A stretch of 64,000 bases of DNA from Variovorax ginsengisoli (GCF_006438845.1 NZ_RCZJ01000001.1:868001-932000); one strand, 5' to 3'; positions 27,394-38,900 are shown, numbered from the stretch's first letter. The notes: generated from the sequence alone by a model not told the origin. Translations and numbers: made by a program.

Positions 27394-27976
27394 CGTAGGC
27401 CTGTCCGGCAACGATCTGCATGACCACCCGTGGCGGACGCGTGCGGATTTCTTCTTTCTCTGCCTTCGTCGGCAAGCGAGACGTCCAACCCAGCTTGACG
27501 ACGAGATTGCGTCCGTTGCCGCTGCAGGACCATGCCTGGCTGCCGTCCTCCGCGGGCGGCGTGTCGTCGAAGCACACGACGACGCGGGCGTCGGGCAGCG
27601 TGTCGTCCACTCGGCTCAACCAGCCTCGAATGTCCCAGGCCGCTAGCCTCGCCGGGGTGCAAGTCGCTGCGAGCCCGGTGCAGCCATCACCTGGATCGCC
27701 ACCGGGCAGCGCGTCGCCGCTCTTCCAATCGGAAATGACGTAAGCGTTACCTGGCCCGTTGCGCGCAGCGATGCGCTTGTTGATTCGGGCCTTTTCGGAA
27801 AGCTCGCGAATCAGATTGACCGCCGCAGTGAACGACCCCGACTCGTGGGTGCTGCGCACGGCGGCCATCAGCATGCCGACCGCCCCCAGCAATCCGATGC
27901 TGAGAACGATGATCGAGATCAGCACCTCGACAAGAGAAAAGCCCTCGACGGCGCGCGGGGGCCTGAAAGACGCCAT
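27368..27976 (-). CDS. pilV: minor pilin assembly protein PilV
   Basis: The 202-residue product carries EGFSLVEVLISIIVLSIGLLGAVGM, a prepilin signal of the PilV type. The sequence after the helix (STHESGSFTAAVNLIRELSEKARINK) is also family-like. It is the first gene of the six-gene minor-pilin operon and has a good GGGAGGAAA ribosome site. The 207-base gap to the divergent ribD must hold its promoter; I could not pick out convincing boxes there. Confidence 0.9.
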   Translation of the reverse strand: MASFRPPRAVEGFSLVEVLISIIVLSIGLLGAVGMLMAAVRSTHESGSFTAAVNLIRELSEKARINKRIAARNGPGNAYVISDWKSGDALPGGDPGDGCTGLAATCTPARLAAWDIRGWLSRVDDTLPDARVVVCFDDTPPAEDGSQAWSCSGNGRNLVVKLGWTSRLPTKAEKEEIRTRPPRVVMQIVAGQAYDAFSPDGF

Positions 27977-28183
27977 TTGTTTTTCCTCCCTGACTTTGAG
28001 CTGTCGCAGTCAGAGGCCCTGCGCAGTCGTTTGGCGAAGTCTAGGTTGGAACTCTTCGGCTGTTTCGGCCGTTCGTCCGGGCGCGTCGACCGCTCGTATC
28101 ATCTGAGCGCTGGCGTGCGCGCTTCTTGCATTTCGATGACTTTCGCGACGCGTTCTTCGGCGCCGCACACGGGCTTCTCTTCC

Positions 28184-29314
28184 ATGGCACCTCCTCTTTC
28201 AGACCTGCAGCATGTCGACTGTGCGCGTCGGCTTTCGACGAGCGCCTTGCTGTCGACAGATCCCAATCCGCGGGTCGGCTGCGTGATCGTCGATGCGCTC
28301 GGTCGGCGACTCGGGAGCGGCTGCACTCAGCCCGTCGGCGGCCCGCACGCCGAAGTCATGGCCCTCCGCGATGCTGCGGCCGAGGGTCATTCGGTTGTCG
28401 GCGCCACGGCCTATGTCACCCTCGAACCGTGCGCCCATCACGGACGCACCGGTCCGTGTTGCGATGCGCTGATCGCCGCAGGCATCCGGCGTGTGGTGGC
28501 GTCGATCGCCGACCCCAATCCCCTGGTCTCAGGCCAAGGCTTCGATCGCCTGCGCGCAGCGGGTGTAGACGTCGAAGTGGGCCCTGGCGCCGTCGAGTCG
28601 CGCGAACTCAACATCGGCTTCTTCAGTCGCATGGTTCGCAAGACGCCGTGGGTGCGCCTCAAGACGGCCGCCTCGCTCGACGGCAAGACCGCGCTGTCCA
28701 ACGGCGTCAGTCAATGGATCACCGGCGAGCCGGCACGGACCGACGGCCACGCCTGGCGCGCCCGCGCCAGTGCGGTCTTGACCGGCGTCGGAACGCTCAT
28801 GGAAGACGACCCACGGCTCGACGTGCGTCGGGTCGAGACGCCACGGCAGCCGCATCTGGTCGTCGTCGACAGCCGACTCCAGACGCCGCCCGACGCGAAG
28901 ATCTTCGACGTGCCGCATCGACAGGTCTGGCTCTATGCGGCCACCCGCGATGAGCCCAGGGCCCGTGCGCTCGAAGCACGCGGCGCCACGGTCACCGTCC
29001 TCGCCAATGCCGACGGCAAGGTCGACCTGGCGGCGATGCTCCAAGACTTGGCGGCGCGTGAAGTCAACGAACTGCATGTCGAGGCCGGGCACAAGCTCAA
29101 CGGCTCGCTGATGCGCGAGGGATTGGTCGACGAGTTGCTGGTCTATCTGGCGCCGAAGTTCATCGGCAGCGGCCTGGAGATGGCGAGCCAGCCGAATGCG
29201 GGCGGTGCCCTGACGACGCTGGCTGGCGCGTTGCCGCTCGAATTCCGTTCGGTCGACAGGTTCGGCCCCGATCTGCGCATCGTCGCGCGCGTTGCCGGGC
29301 GCGATCGGTTCTGA
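28184..29314 (+). CDS. ribD: bifunctional riboflavin deaminase/reductase
   Basis: Carries out the deamination and side-chain reduction steps of riboflavin synthesis. The 376-residue product has an N-terminal cytidine-deaminase-like domain with zinc motifs GGPHAEVMAL and PCAHHGRTGPC, then a reductase domain starting near WVRLKTAASLDGKTAL. ATG 28184 is chosen because MAPPLSDLQHVDCARRL begins the domain; the frame remains open upstream. The FMN riboswitch often found before rib genes was looked for and not seen. It is the first gene of a long plus-strand run up to tolA. Confidence 0.95.
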   Translation: MAPPLSDLQHVDCARRLSTSALLSTDPNPRVGCVIVDALGRRLGSGCTQPVGGPHAEVMALRDAAAEGHSVVGATAYVTLEPCAHHGRTGPCCDALIAAGIRRVVASIADPNPLVSGQGFDRLRAAGVDVEVGPGAVESRELNIGFFSRMVRKTPWVRLKTAASLDGKTALSNGVSQWITGEPARTDGHAWRARASAVLTGVGTLMEDDPRLDVRRVETPRQPHLVVVDSRLQTPPDAKIFDVPHRQVWLYAATRDEPRARALEARGATVTVLANADGKVDLAAMLQDLAAREVNELHVEAGHKLNGSLMREGLVDELLVYLAPKFIGSGLEMASQPNAGGALTTLAGALPLEFRSVDRFGPDLRIVARVAGRDRF

Positions 29315-29370
29315 CGCCGCAAACACCGCGCCGCGAGCCGGGGCCGGTCAATCTCTGCGAAAATGCGGCG

Positions 29371-30024
29371 ATGTTCACCGGAATCATCACCGGCGTGGGG
29401 CGCATCGCCGCCGTACGCGACCTCGGAAGCTCTTCGACCTACGGCAAGCGGCTCAGCATCGCAGTGCCCGACGGCTATCTCGACGACGTCGGGCTCGGCG
29501 ACAGCATCGCGCTCAACGGCGCCTGCATGACCGTCACCTCGCTGGACCCGGCACAGCAGCAATTCACCATCGACATCTCCGCCGAATCGCTCGACAAGAC
29601 CGCCGGCCTCACCGAAGAAGCCGGCCGCGTCAACCTCGAGAAGGCGCTGCGCGCCAACGACCGCCTGGGTGGCCACATCGTCTCGGGCCATGTCGACGGC
29701 ATCGGCACGGTCAGCCGATTTGCATCGGTCGGCGAAAGCTGGGAACTGCGTGTGCTCGCGCCCCCTGCCCTCGCCCGCTTCCTGGCATACAAGGGCTCGA
29801 TCACCGTCAATGGCGTTAGCCTGACCGTCAACAGCGTGGACGACGTGGCAGAAGGCAGCGAGATCAGCATCAACTTGATTCCGCACACGGTGGAAAACAC
29901 CGCGCTGGGCGCGTTGCGTGAAGGCAGCCGCGTGAACCTCGAAATCGACACCGTGGCGCGCTATGTGGAGCGCATGCTCCAGGCCGGCATGCTTCCCACC
30001 GCACAGAAAGACTCCGCACCATGA
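29371..30024 (+). CDS. ribE: riboflavin synthase, alpha subunit
   Basis: Dismutates two 6,7-dimethyl-8-ribityllumazine molecules to riboflavin and a pyrimidine recycled by RibH. The 217-residue product shows the typical start [12 protein letters not shown] and the internal duplication of two lumazine-binding barrels: [12 protein letters not shown] in the first and [13 protein letters not shown] in the second. [13 protein letters not shown] is also conserved. Its stop overlaps the ribBX start (ATGA), supporting coupled translation. Confidence 0.97.
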   Translation: MFTGIITGVGRIAAVRDLGSSSTYGKRLSIAVPDGYLDDVGLGDSIALNGACMTVTSLDPAQQQFTIDISAESLDKTAGLTEEAGRVNLEKALRANDRLGGHIVSGHVDGIGTVSRFASVGESWELRVLAPPALARFLAYKGSITVNGVSLTVNSVDDVAEGSEISINLIPHTVENTALGALREGSRVNLEIDTVARYVERMLQAGMLPTAQKDSAP

Positions 30025-31175
30025 ACGCTTCCGTCACGCCCATCGCGGGCACCCGCAACGGACGCGCCCCGGCGCCCATCTCGCCCGTGAGCGAGATCGT
30101 GGCCGAACTCGCCGCCGGCCGTATGGTCATCCTGGTCGACGAGGAAGACCGCGAGAACGAGGGCGACATCGTGATCGCCGCCGACCATGTCACGGCCGAG
30201 TCGATCAACTTCATGGCGCGCCATGCGCGCGGACTGATCTGCCTGACGCTCTCGCGCGAGATGTGCGAGCGGCTTCAGCTGCCGCCGATGGTGGCGCGCA
30301 ATGGCGCCAAGCATTCCACCGCGTTCACCGTGTCGATCGAAGCGGCGGAGGGCGTGACCACCGGCATCTCCGCGGCCGATCGCGCGCGCACCGTGCAGGC
30401 CGCGGTCGCACGCGACGCGGTGGCGACCGATCTCGTGCAACCCGGCCACATCTTCCCTCTGCAGGCGGTCGACGGCGGCGTGCTGATGCGGGCCGGCCAC
30501 ACCGAAGCCGGCAGCGACCTCGCCGCGATGGCCGGCTGCTCGCCCGCCTCCGTCATCTGCGAGGTGATGAACGACGACGGCACCATGGCCCGCCTGCCCG
30601 ACCTGCAGCTGTTCGCCGCAGAACACGGGCTGAAGATCGGCACCATCGCCGCGCTGATCGAGCACCGCAGCCGTACCGAGACGCTGGTGCAGAAGCTCGG
30701 CTCGCGCGAGATCGAGACGGCCTACGGCCGCTTCACCGCGCATGCGTTTCAGGACAAGCCGAGCAACGGCGTGCACCTCGCGCTGGTGCGGGGCACATGG
30801 AGCGCCGACCAAGCCATCGCCGTGCGGGTCCACGAACCCCTCTCGGTGCTCGATGCGCTCGAAATCAAGCGCTCGCTGCACTCCTGGGGGCTGGACGCCA
30901 GCCTGGCCTACATCGCGAAGCAGGACCAAGGTGTTGCCGTGCTGTTGAACTGCGGCGAGACGGCCGCCGAATTGCTCGCGCAGTTCGATGGCACAGCACG
31001 GCCCGCGCAAGCTCCCGAACGCGGCCGCATGGACCTGCGCAGCTACGGCGTGGGCGCGCAGATCCTGCGCGAATGCGGCGTGCACAAGATGCAACTGCTG
31101 GGCACGCCCCGCCGCATGCCGAGCATGGCGGCCGGCTACGGCATCGAGATCACCGGCTACATCCAAAAGGACTGA
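30021..31175 (+). CDS. ribBX: 3,4-dihydroxy-2-butanone-4-phosphate synthase with degenerate GTP cyclohydrolase II domain (RibBX type)
   Basis: The 384-residue product has an intact N-terminal DHBP synthase domain ([17 protein letters not shown] acidic loop; [16 protein letters not shown]), which makes the four-carbon unit from ribulose 5-phosphate. The C-terminal half aligns with GTP cyclohydrolase II ([25 protein letters not shown]), but the zinc-binding C-x10-C-x-C region reads [22 protein letters not shown], with no cysteines. GTP cyclohydrolase II activity is therefore not expected. This matches the RibBX class described in proteobacteria. A separate ribA should exist elsewhere in the genome. 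Overlaps ribE by 4 bases. Confidence 0.9.
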   Translation: MNASVTPIAGTRNGRAPAPISPVSEIVAELAAGRMVILVDEEDRENEGDIVIAADHVTAESINFMARHARGLICLTLSREMCERLQLPPMVARNGAKHSTAFTVSIEAAEGVTTGISAADRARTVQAAVARDAVATDLVQPGHIFPLQAVDGGVLMRAGHTEAGSDLAAMAGCSPASVICEVMNDDGTMARLPDLQLFAAEHGLKIGTIAALIEHRSRTETLVQKLGSREIETAYGRFTAHAFQDKPSNGVHLALVRGTWSADQAIAVRVHEPLSVLDALEIKRSLHSWGLDASLAYIAKQDQGVAVLLNCGETAAELLAQFDGTARPAQAPERGRMDLRSYGVGAQILRECGVHKMQLLGTPRRMPSMAAGYGIEITGYIQKD

Positions 31176-31178
31176 CAC

Positions 31179-31643
31179 GTGCTTCATGCAAACAAGGGCG
31201 CCGAAGCGCCGCTGGACGGACGCGGTCTGCGCATCGGCATCGTGCAGGCCCGCTTCAACGAGGACATCACCGACGCGCTGGCCGCCGCCTGCCTGGCCGA
31301 GCTGTCGGCGCTGGGCGTTGCCACGGAAGACATCACGCACCTGCGCGTGCCGGGCGCACTCGAAGTGCCCGTCGCACTGCAGGCGCTGGCGCAGCGCGGC
31401 GGCTACCAGGCGCTGGTCGCGCTGGGCTGCATCGTGCGCGGCGAGACCTACCATTTCGAACTCGTGGCGAACGAGTCCGGCGCGAGCGTGAGCCGCATCG
31501 CACTCGACCATCGCCTGCCCATCGCCAACGCGATCCTCACCACCGAAAACCTCGAACAGGCCGTGGCGCGACAGACCGACAAGGGCCGCGACGCAGCGCG
31601 CGTCGCTGTCGAGATGGCGCGACTGCTGGCCACACTTTCATGA
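31179..31643 (+). CDS. ribH: 6,7-dimethyl-8-ribityllumazine synthase
   Basis: Joins the RibB product with the pyrimidine intermediate to give lumazine, substrate of RibE; forms icosahedral or pentameric shells. The 154-residue product shows [30 protein letters not shown] and [20 protein letters not shown], which build the active site. The start is GTG 31179, three bases after the ribBX stop. Its own stop overlaps nusB (ATGA). Confidence 0.97.
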   Translation: MLHANKGAEAPLDGRGLRIGIVQARFNEDITDALAAACLAELSALGVATEDITHLRVPGALEVPVALQALAQRGGYQALVALGCIVRGETYHFELVANESGASVSRIALDHRLPIANAILTTENLEQAVARQTDKGRDAARVAVEMARLLATLS

Positions 31644-32170
31644 CCGAAGACTCTTCCCCCGACACCAAGCCGCGCCAGTCGCGCACCGGCCTCACCAGCA
31701 CCGGCGCACGCAAGGCCGCGGCCAAGTCGAACCGCAGTCGTTCGCGCGAGTTCGCCCTGCAGGCCCTCTATCAGCACCTCGTGGGCCGCAACGACGCGAC
31801 CGACATCGACCATTTCACGCGCGACCTGGCAGGCTTCCACAAGGCCGACGCCGCGCACTACGACGCCTTGCTGCACGGCTCGATCCGCGAAGAGGCCGAG
31901 CTCGACGCGCTCATCCTGCCGCTGCTCGACCGCAAGTTCACCGAGATCTCCCCCATCGAGCACGCCGTGATGTGGATCGGCGTCTACGAATTCCGCCACT
32001 GCCTCGACGTGCCCTGGCGCGTGGTGCTCAACGAGTGCATCGAGCTCGCGAAAGAGTTCGGCGGCACCGACGGCCACAAGTACGTCAACGCCGTGCTGAA
32101 CGGCGTGGCGCCGCAACTGCGCGGCCTCGAAGTCGAGGCCGATCGGGCATCCGGCAAGGCGCGTCCATGA
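31640..32170 (+). CDS. nusB: transcription antitermination factor NusB
   Basis: Binds boxA RNA with NusE (S10) in rRNA antitermination complexes. The 176-residue product has a charged, disordered N-terminal extension of about 33 residues, then the all-helical core: [40 protein letters not shown] and [26 protein letters not shown]. The order ribH-nusB is ancient and common. It overlaps ribH and the aminotransferase gene by 4 bases each. Confidence 0.97.
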   Translation: MTEDSSPDTKPRQSRTGLTSTGARKAAAKSNRSRSREFALQALYQHLVGRNDATDIDHFTRDLAGFHKADAAHYDALLHGSIREEAELDALILPLLDRKFTEISPIEHAVMWIGVYEFRHCLDVPWRVVLNECIELAKEFGGTDGHKYVNAVLNGVAPQLRGLEVEADRASGKARP

Positions 32171-33351
32171 GGATCTCTGCGCGTGCGGAGAAGATCGAAC
32201 CCTTCTATGTGATGGAGGTGGCCAAGGCAGCCTCCGCCTTGGCGCGCGAAGTGGCCGCCACCGATCGGCCGATGATCTTCCTGAATATCGGTGAGCCCGA
32301 CTTCACCGCGCCGCCGCTGGTGCAGGAAGCCGCCGTGCGCGCCGTGCGTGCGGGCGCGACGCAGTACACGCAGGCGACAGGCCTGGAGCTGCTGCGCGAG
32401 CGCATCAGCGGCTGGTACGGCCAACGCTTCGGTGTCGACGTGCCGGCGCGCCGCATCGTGATCACCGCCGGCGCATCGGCCGCGCTCCAGCTCGCATGCC
32501 TCGCGTTGATCGATGCCGGCGACGAGATCCTGCTGCCCGACCCGAGCTACCCGTGCAACCGTCATTTCGTGACGGCCGCCGACGGCCGAGCCGTGCTGAT
32601 CCCGACCACGGCAGCCGAGCGCTTCCAGCTCACCGCCGACAAGGTCGAAGCCGCCTGGACCGACAAGACCCGCGGCGTGCTGCTGGCGTCACCGTCCAAC
32701 CCCACCGGCACCTCGATCCCGCCCGACGAACTGCGGCGCATCCACGAGGTGGTGTCCAAGCGCGGCGGCATCACATTGATCGACGAGATCTACCTCGGCC
32801 TCTCCTACGACGACCAATTCAGCCAAACCGCACTCGCCATCGACGACCAGGTCATCAGCATCAACAGCTTCAGCAAGTACTTCAACATGACCGGTTGGCG
32901 CCTGGGCTGGCTGGTGGTGCCCGACGCGCTGGTGCCCGCGGTCGAGCGGCTGGCGCAGAACCTCTTCATCTGTGCCAGCACGATCGCGCAGTACGCCGCG
33001 CTCGCCTGTTTCGAGGCCGACAGCCTCACCGAGTACGAGCGCCGGCGTGCGGAGTTCAAGGCACGGCGCGACTGGTTCATTCCGCAACTGAACGCGCTCG
33101 GGCTCGATGTGCCGGTGGTCCCCGACGGCGCCTTCTACGCCTGGGCCGACTGCACGTCGTTCGCACGCAAGCTCGGCATCGAGGGCAGCTGGGACTTCGC
33201 CTTCGAGTTGATGAAGCGTGCGCACGTGGCGGTCACGCCCGGTCGCGATTTCGGCATCGCCGACCCCGAACGTTTTGTGCGTTTCTCGACCGCGAGCTCC
33301 ATGGCGCACCTCGAGGAAGCGGTCGCACGGCTGAAATCGTTGGCCGGATGA
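32167..33351 (+). CDS. PLP-dependent class I/II aminotransferase
   Basis: The 394-residue product is a fold-type I aminotransferase. FLNIGEPDF and [14 protein letters not shown] are the usual entry motifs, SPSNPTGT the substrate loop, and [17 protein letters not shown] contains the PLP lysine. The substrate cannot be read from sequence; relatives act on aspartate, alanine/valine or N-succinyl-diaminopimelate. ATG 32167 overlaps the nusB stop, and its stop overlaps ybgC. Its presence between nusB and the tol genes suggests only co-transcription, not a shared pathway. Confidence 0.9.
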   Translation: MRISARAEKIEPFYVMEVAKAASALAREVAATDRPMIFLNIGEPDFTAPPLVQEAAVRAVRAGATQYTQATGLELLRERISGWYGQRFGVDVPARRIVITAGASAALQLACLALIDAGDEILLPDPSYPCNRHFVTAADGRAVLIPTTAAERFQLTADKVEAAWTDKTRGVLLASPSNPTGTSIPPDELRRIHEVVSKRGGITLIDEIYLGLSYDDQFSQTALAIDDQVISINSFSKYFNMTGWRLGWLVVPDALVPAVERLAQNLFICASTIAQYAALACFEADSLTEYERRRAEFKARRDWFIPQLNALGLDVPVVPDGAFYAWADCTSFARKLGIEGSWDFAFELMKRAHVAVTPGRDFGIADPERFVRFSTASSMAHLEEAVARLKSLAG

Positions 33352-33785
33352 GCTTCCAGTTTTCGATCCGCGTCTACTGGGAGGACACCGATGCCGGCGG
33401 CATCGTGTTCTATGCCAACTACCTCAAGTTCATGGAGCGCGCCCGCACCGAATGGCTGCGCTCGCTCGGGATCGAACAACGCCTGTTGCGCGAGCAGACC
33501 GGCGGCATGTTCGTAGTGAGCGAGACGCAGCTCAAATACCACCGCCCTGCCCGGCTCGACGATGAACTCCTTGTTACGGCCGACTTGCGGCAGATCGGCT
33601 CTGCCTCGGCCATAATCGCGCAGCGCGTGCTATCAAAAGAAGAGCAACCCGCTTTGCTTTGTGAAGGCACGATCCGCATCGGCTGGGTCGACGGCCTGAG
33701 CCTCCGCCCATCGCGCATTCCCTCCCACGTCGCGGGAACCCTCGAGCGCTATCGCAGCTCCATGTCTCAACCTCACACGCCATGA
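33348..33785 (+). CDS. ybgC: Tol-Pal-associated acyl-CoA thioesterase
   Basis: The 145-residue hot-dog-fold thioesterase has the catalytic VYWEDTDAGGIVFYANYLKFMERARTEWL, including the conserved Asp of the 4-hydroxybenzoyl-CoA thioesterase type. E. coli YbgC acts on acyl-CoA/acyl carrier thioesters at the membrane and is always linked to tol genes. Here it overlaps the aminotransferase stop and the tolQ start by 4 bases each. Identity is firm from motif plus context. Confidence 0.95.
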   Translation: MSFQFSIRVYWEDTDAGGIVFYANYLKFMERARTEWLRSLGIEQRLLREQTGGMFVVSETQLKYHRPARLDDELLVTADLRQIGSASAIIAQRVLSKEEQPALLCEGTIRIGWVDGLSLRPSRIPSHVAGTLERYRSSMSQPHTP

Positions 33786-34510
33786 ACCAAGACCTGTCGA
33801 TCCTTACCCTCCTGCTGCACGCCAGCCTGCCGGTGCAACTCGTCGTGCTGTTGCTGGCCGGCATCTCGATCGCGAGCTGGGCCGCGATCTTCCGCAAGTT
33901 CTTCGCCTTGAAGCGCATGCGCGCGCTCAACGACGAGTTCGAGCGCGAGTTCTGGTCCGGCACCAGCCTCAACGAGCTGTTCTCCTCCGCCGCGCAGAAC
34001 GCCAAGTTCGCTGGCCCGATGGAACGCATCTTCGCCTCCGGCATGCGCGAGTACCAAAAGCTGCGCGAACGCCACGTCACCGACACGCCGACCTTGCTCG
34101 ACGGCGCCCGCCGCGCCATGCGTGCCAGCTTCCAGCGCGAACTCGACGTGGCCGAATCCAATCTGTCGTTCCTCGCCACCGTCGGTTCGGTGTCGCCGTA
34201 TGTCGGCCTGTTCGGCACGGTCTGGGGGATCATGCATGCCTTCACCGGCCTGGCGGCGCTCACGCAGGTGACGCTGGCCACCGTGGCGCCTGGGATTGCC
34301 GAAGCGCTGGTCGCCACGGCCATCGGCCTGTTCGCCGCCATCCCCGCAGTCGTCGGCTACAACCGATTCGCGCGAGAGATCGACAAGATCGCCATCGCGC
34401 TGGAAACCTTCATCGAAGAGTTCTCCAACATCCTGCAGCGCAACCTGTCGACCCACCAGCCGCCGCAGGGCACCGCCGCGTCGACCTCGGTTTCGGCCAC
34501 CGGCCGCTGA
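33782..34510 (+). CDS. tolQ: Tol-Pal proton channel subunit TolQ
   Basis: The 242-residue inner-membrane protein forms the pentameric stator of the Tol motor with TolR. Three membrane helices are visible, near residues 15-36 (LPVQLVVLLLAGISIASWAAIF), 133-155 and 170-190. VSPYVGLFGTVWGIMHAF and APGIAEALVATAIGLFAAIPAVV are the conserved pore-lining stretches, with their Thr residues. It starts the tolQRA cluster and uses proton-motive force to act on the outer membrane during division. Confidence 0.97.
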   Translation: MNQDLSILTLLLHASLPVQLVVLLLAGISIASWAAIFRKFFALKRMRALNDEFEREFWSGTSLNELFSSAAQNAKFAGPMERIFASGMREYQKLRERHVTDTPTLLDGARRAMRASFQRELDVAESNLSFLATVGSVSPYVGLFGTVWGIMHAFTGLAALTQVTLATVAPGIAEALVATAIGLFAAIPAVVGYNRFAREIDKIAIALETFIEEFSNILQRNLSTHQPPQGTAASTSVSATGR

Positions 34511-34532
34511 GCCGCACCACGGAGCCGAGCGC

Positions 34533-34970
<438 letters not shown>

Positions 34971-34973
34971 GGC

Positions 34974-35963
34974 ATGTCGCTCGCTGCAGATCGTCCGGAG
35001 TTCGCGCCACCGCCCCCGCAAGGCACGCCGCGCGCCATCGCTTTCGCCTTGGTCGCCCATGCGCTGCTGATCGCGGCGCTGACCTGGGGCGTGCATTGGA
35101 AGCGTGACGCCGAGAGCGACGCGGTCGAGGCAGAAATCTGGTCGACCACCGTGCAGCAGGCCGCGCCGCGGCTGTCGCAGCCGCCTACGCCGACCCCCGC
35201 GCCGGTGCCGCCGCCACCCGCACCGGCACCGCCGCCGCCGCCTCCTCCGCCACCGCCCGCGCCGCGGGTGCAGGCGCCCGAACCGGCGCCAGCGCCACGT
35301 CCGCCCGACATCGCGCTGGAACGCGAGAAAAAGCTGAAAGAGCAGAAAGAGCGCGAGCGCGAGATCGAGCAGGCCAAGCAGGAAAAGAAGATGGAGGCCG
35401 CAAAGAAGGCGGCCCAGGAAAAGAAGGCGCTCGACGCCAAGCGCCAGGCCGAGGAAGACGCCGAAGAGAAGCGCGAGGCGCAGGAGAAAGCGCAGGCCGA
35501 CGCCCGAAAGAAGAAGGAAGCCGAGGCCAAGGACGCTAAACAGCAGGCCGAAGCCGCGAAGAAGAAGGAAGCCGACGCCAAGGTCGCCGCGGCCGACCGC
35601 GCCGCCACGCTCAAGCGCATGCAAGGCATGGCCGGCGCGAGCGGCGACGACAACGCCACCGGCAATGCGCTCAAGTCGTCGGGCCCGTCGGGCAGCTACG
35701 GCGGTCGCGTGGCGGCTGCGGTGCGGCCCAACGTGGTGTTCCCCGATGCCGACATGGTCAGCGGCAACCCGGGCGCCGAGTTCGAGGTGAAGCTCGCGCC
35801 CGACGGCACCATCGTGGGCACGCCCCGCATGGTCAAGTCGAGCGGCCTGCCGGCCTGGGACCAGGCGGCGCTGCGTGCGCTGCAGAAGACCGAGAAGCTG
35901 CCGCGCGACGTCGACGGGCGCGTACCGTCGGCGCTGATCGTCGAGCTGAAGCCGAAGCGCTGA
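34974..35963 (+). CDS. tolA: Tol-Pal periplasm-spanning protein TolA
   Basis: The 329-residue protein has an N-terminal membrane helix (AIAFALVAHALLIAALTWGV) whose SHLS-like motif lies in the helix region, then a run of prolines (about residues 62-110), a long Lys/Glu/Ala coiled coil (about 113-215), and a C-terminal TolA/TonB-like domain (EFEVKLAPDGTIVGTPRMVKSSGLPAWDQAALRAL). It links TolQR to Pal and TolB. tolB and pal do not follow here; the next gene, dnaE, is convergent. Confidence 0.95.
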   Translation: MSLAADRPEFAPPPPQGTPRAIAFALVAHALLIAALTWGVHWKRDAESDAVEAEIWSTTVQQAAPRLSQPPTPTPAPVPPPPAPAPPPPPPPPPPAPRVQAPEPAPAPRPPDIALEREKKLKEQKEREREIEQAKQEKKMEAAKKAAQEKKALDAKRQAEEDAEEKREAQEKAQADARKKKEAEAKDAKQQAEAAKKKEADAKVAAADRAATLKRMQGMAGASGDDNATGNALKSSGPSGSYGGRVAAAVRPNVVFPDADMVSGNPGAEFEVKLAPDGTIVGTPRMVKSSGLPAWDQAALRALQKTEKLPRDVDGRVPSALIVELKPKR

Positions 35964-35994
35964 GCGCGCCGCGAGGCGCTCTCACCGTCGGCGT

Positions 35995-38900
35995 CTATTC
36001 GTAGACGACCACGGCCTGCCCGGCCTCGGCCTGCGCGGTCCAGCTGGCCAGCGCCGCATCATTGGGGAAGAACTTGGCGCGCTCTCCCAACTGCAGTTCG
36101 ACCTTGGCGCCACCGCGCGCCAAGGTCAGCCGCACCGGCAGTCCCTGGCGCAATTCGCCGTGCTCGCTCATCTCGGTGCGCGGCGGGAAATCCTTCACCA
36201 GCCGCGCGATGTCGGGCGCCTTGCCGTTGACCGCCACGCGGAGGAACTTGCCGAAGCGGCAGCGCGCCGACGCCAGGTCCCACACTTGCTGCACCTGGAA
36301 GCGCGCCTCGAAGCCACCACGCCCGGGCTGCAGCCGGCCGCTCACGATGACCAGTTCGTCGTCCTTGAGCGTGTTGCGGTTGGCGTTCATCACGGCCTCG
36401 TCGGCGGTGGCGTCGATGGCGCCCGACTTGTCGTCGAGCCGGAAGATCGCCAGCCGGCCACGCTGTCCGTTGATGACGCGCATGTCGCTCACGATGCCGG
36501 CGATCACCTGCTGCTCGCGGCTGTCCATCAGGTCGTCGATCTCGCGCTTGCAGAAGCGCCGCACCTCGTGCGCCACCTCGTCGAACAGATGGCCCGACAG
36601 GTAGAAGCCGACGGCCGTCTTTTCGTAGGTCAGTCGCTCCTTCACGCCCCACGGGGTTGCGTCGATCAGGTCAGGCTCCTGCGTGGCCGAGCCGTGATCG
36701 CAGTCGCCGAAGATGTCGACCTGCGCCGCGTTGGCCTCGGTCGCCGCGGCGAAGTCGAAAGCGCGATCGATCGACGCGACCAGCGACGCACGGTTCTGTT
36801 GGATGGCGTCGAAGGCGCCGGCCTTGATCAGCGCCTCGACCGTGCGCTTGTTGATGCGCTGCCGATCGATGCGCACGCAGAAGTTGAACAGGCTGGTGAA
36901 GGGGCCGCCCTCCTCCCGCGCCTTGACGATGGCCTCGACGGCGAGCTGGCCGGTGCCCTTGACCGCGCCGAGGCCGTAGCGGATCACCTTGTCGGTCACC
37001 GGCTCGAAACGGTAGCGGCCGCGGTTCACGTCCGGCGGCTCGAAGGTCATGCCGAAGTTCTTGGTCGCGTCTTCGAACAGCACCTTCAGCTTGTCGGTGT
37101 CGTCCATTTCCACGGTCATGTTCGCGCAGTAGAACTCCGCCGTGTAATGGACCTTGAGCCATCCCGTGTGGTACGCCAGCAGCGAGTACGCGGCGGCGTG
37201 CGACTTGTTGAAGCCGTAACCCGCGAACTTCTCCATCAGGTCGAAGATCTCGTCGGCCTTCTCCTGGACGATGCCGTGGGTCGCGAGCGCACCGGCGCGG
37301 AATTTCTCGCGGTGCTCGGCCATTTCCTCCAGCTTCTTCTTGCCCATCGCACGGCGCAGCAGGTCGGCACCGCCGAGGCTGTAGCCGCCCAGGATCTGCG
37401 CGGTCTGCATCACCTGTTCCTGGTAGACCATGATCCCGTAGGTTTCCGACAGCATCTCGGCCACCGCCGGGTGCGGGTACTCCACGGTTTCGCGACCGTG
37501 CTTGCGCGCCACGAAGCTGGGGATCAGGTCCATCGGGCCCGGTCGGTACAGCGCGTTCAGCGCAATCAGGTCTTCGAGGCGGGTCGGCCGTGCGTCCTTC
37601 AGCATGCCCTGCATGCCGCGGGATTCGAACTGGAACACGGCCTCGGTCTTGCCGTCGGAGAACAGCCGGTAGGTGGCCGCATCGTCGAGCTTGATGTCTT
37701 CGTAGTTGAAGTTCTCCTGGCCCTTGTGCCGCTGGGCGACGAACTCGCGCGCGATCTCCAGGATGGTCAGCGTGGCCAGGCCCAAGAAGTCGAACTTGAC
37801 CAGGCCCACGGCCTCCACGTCGTCCTTGTCGTACTGGCTCACGGCGGAGTCGCTGCCGGGCTGCTGGTAGAGCGGGCAAAAGTCGGTCAGCTTGCCCGGC
37901 GCGATCAGCACGCCGCCGGCGTGCATGCCGATGTTGCGCGTCATGCCTTCGAGCTTCTGCGCCAGCTCGACGAGCATGCGCACTTCCTCTTCCTTCTCGA
38001 TGCGCGCCGCCAGTTGCGGCTCCATCTCGATGGCGTAGTTGTTCTTGTCCCCTTCCACCTTCGGGTTCGGCGGGTACTGAATCGTGACGGGCTGGCCGGG
38101 TTTGTTCGGGATCAGCTTGCTGATGCCGTCGCAGAACATGTAGCTCATGTCCAGCACGCGGCCCACGTCGCGGATGGCGGCGCGTGCAGCCATGGTGCCG
38201 AAGGTCGCGATCTGGCTCACCGCGTCGCGGCCGTACTTGTCCTTCACGTAGTCGATCACACGGTCGCGATTGCCCTGGCAGAAGTCGATGTCGAAGTCGG
38301 GCATCGAGACGCGTTCGGGATTCAGGAAACGTTCGAACAGCAGGTTGTATTCGAGCGGGTCGAGGTCGGTGATCTTCAATGCATAGGCCACCAGCGAGCC
38401 TGCCCCCGAGCCCCGGCCCGGGCCGACCGGGCAACCGTTGTTCTTGGCCCACTTGATGAAGTCGCCCACGATCAGGAAATAGCCCGGAAAGCCCATGCCG
38501 AGGATCGTCTTGATCTCGAACTCGAGCCGTGCGACGTAGCGGGGTCGCTCCGCATCGCGCTTGGCGCCATCGGGATAAAGGTGCGCCAGCCTCTGCTCCA
38601 GGCCCTCGAAGGATTCGACCCGAAAGAACTCGTCGATCGGCATGCCGTTGGGCGTCGGGAAGTCGGGCAGCTGCGGCTTGCCGAGCACCAGCGTCAGGTT
38701 GCAGCGCTTGGCGATCTCGATCGTGTTGGCGATGGCGCTGGGCACGTCGGCGAACAGCGCCTCCATCTCGGCGGCCGACTTGAAGTACTGGTCGCGCGTG
38801 AACTTGCGCACCCGCCGCGGGTTGCCCAGGATCTCGCCTTCGGAAATGCAGACGCGCGCCTCGTGGGCCTCGTAGTCCTCGGCCGTGGCGAACTGCACCG

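Noticed and set aside
27977..28183. FMN riboswitch before ribD
   Set aside because: The conserved FMN aptamer blocks could not be found in the leader or before ribBX.
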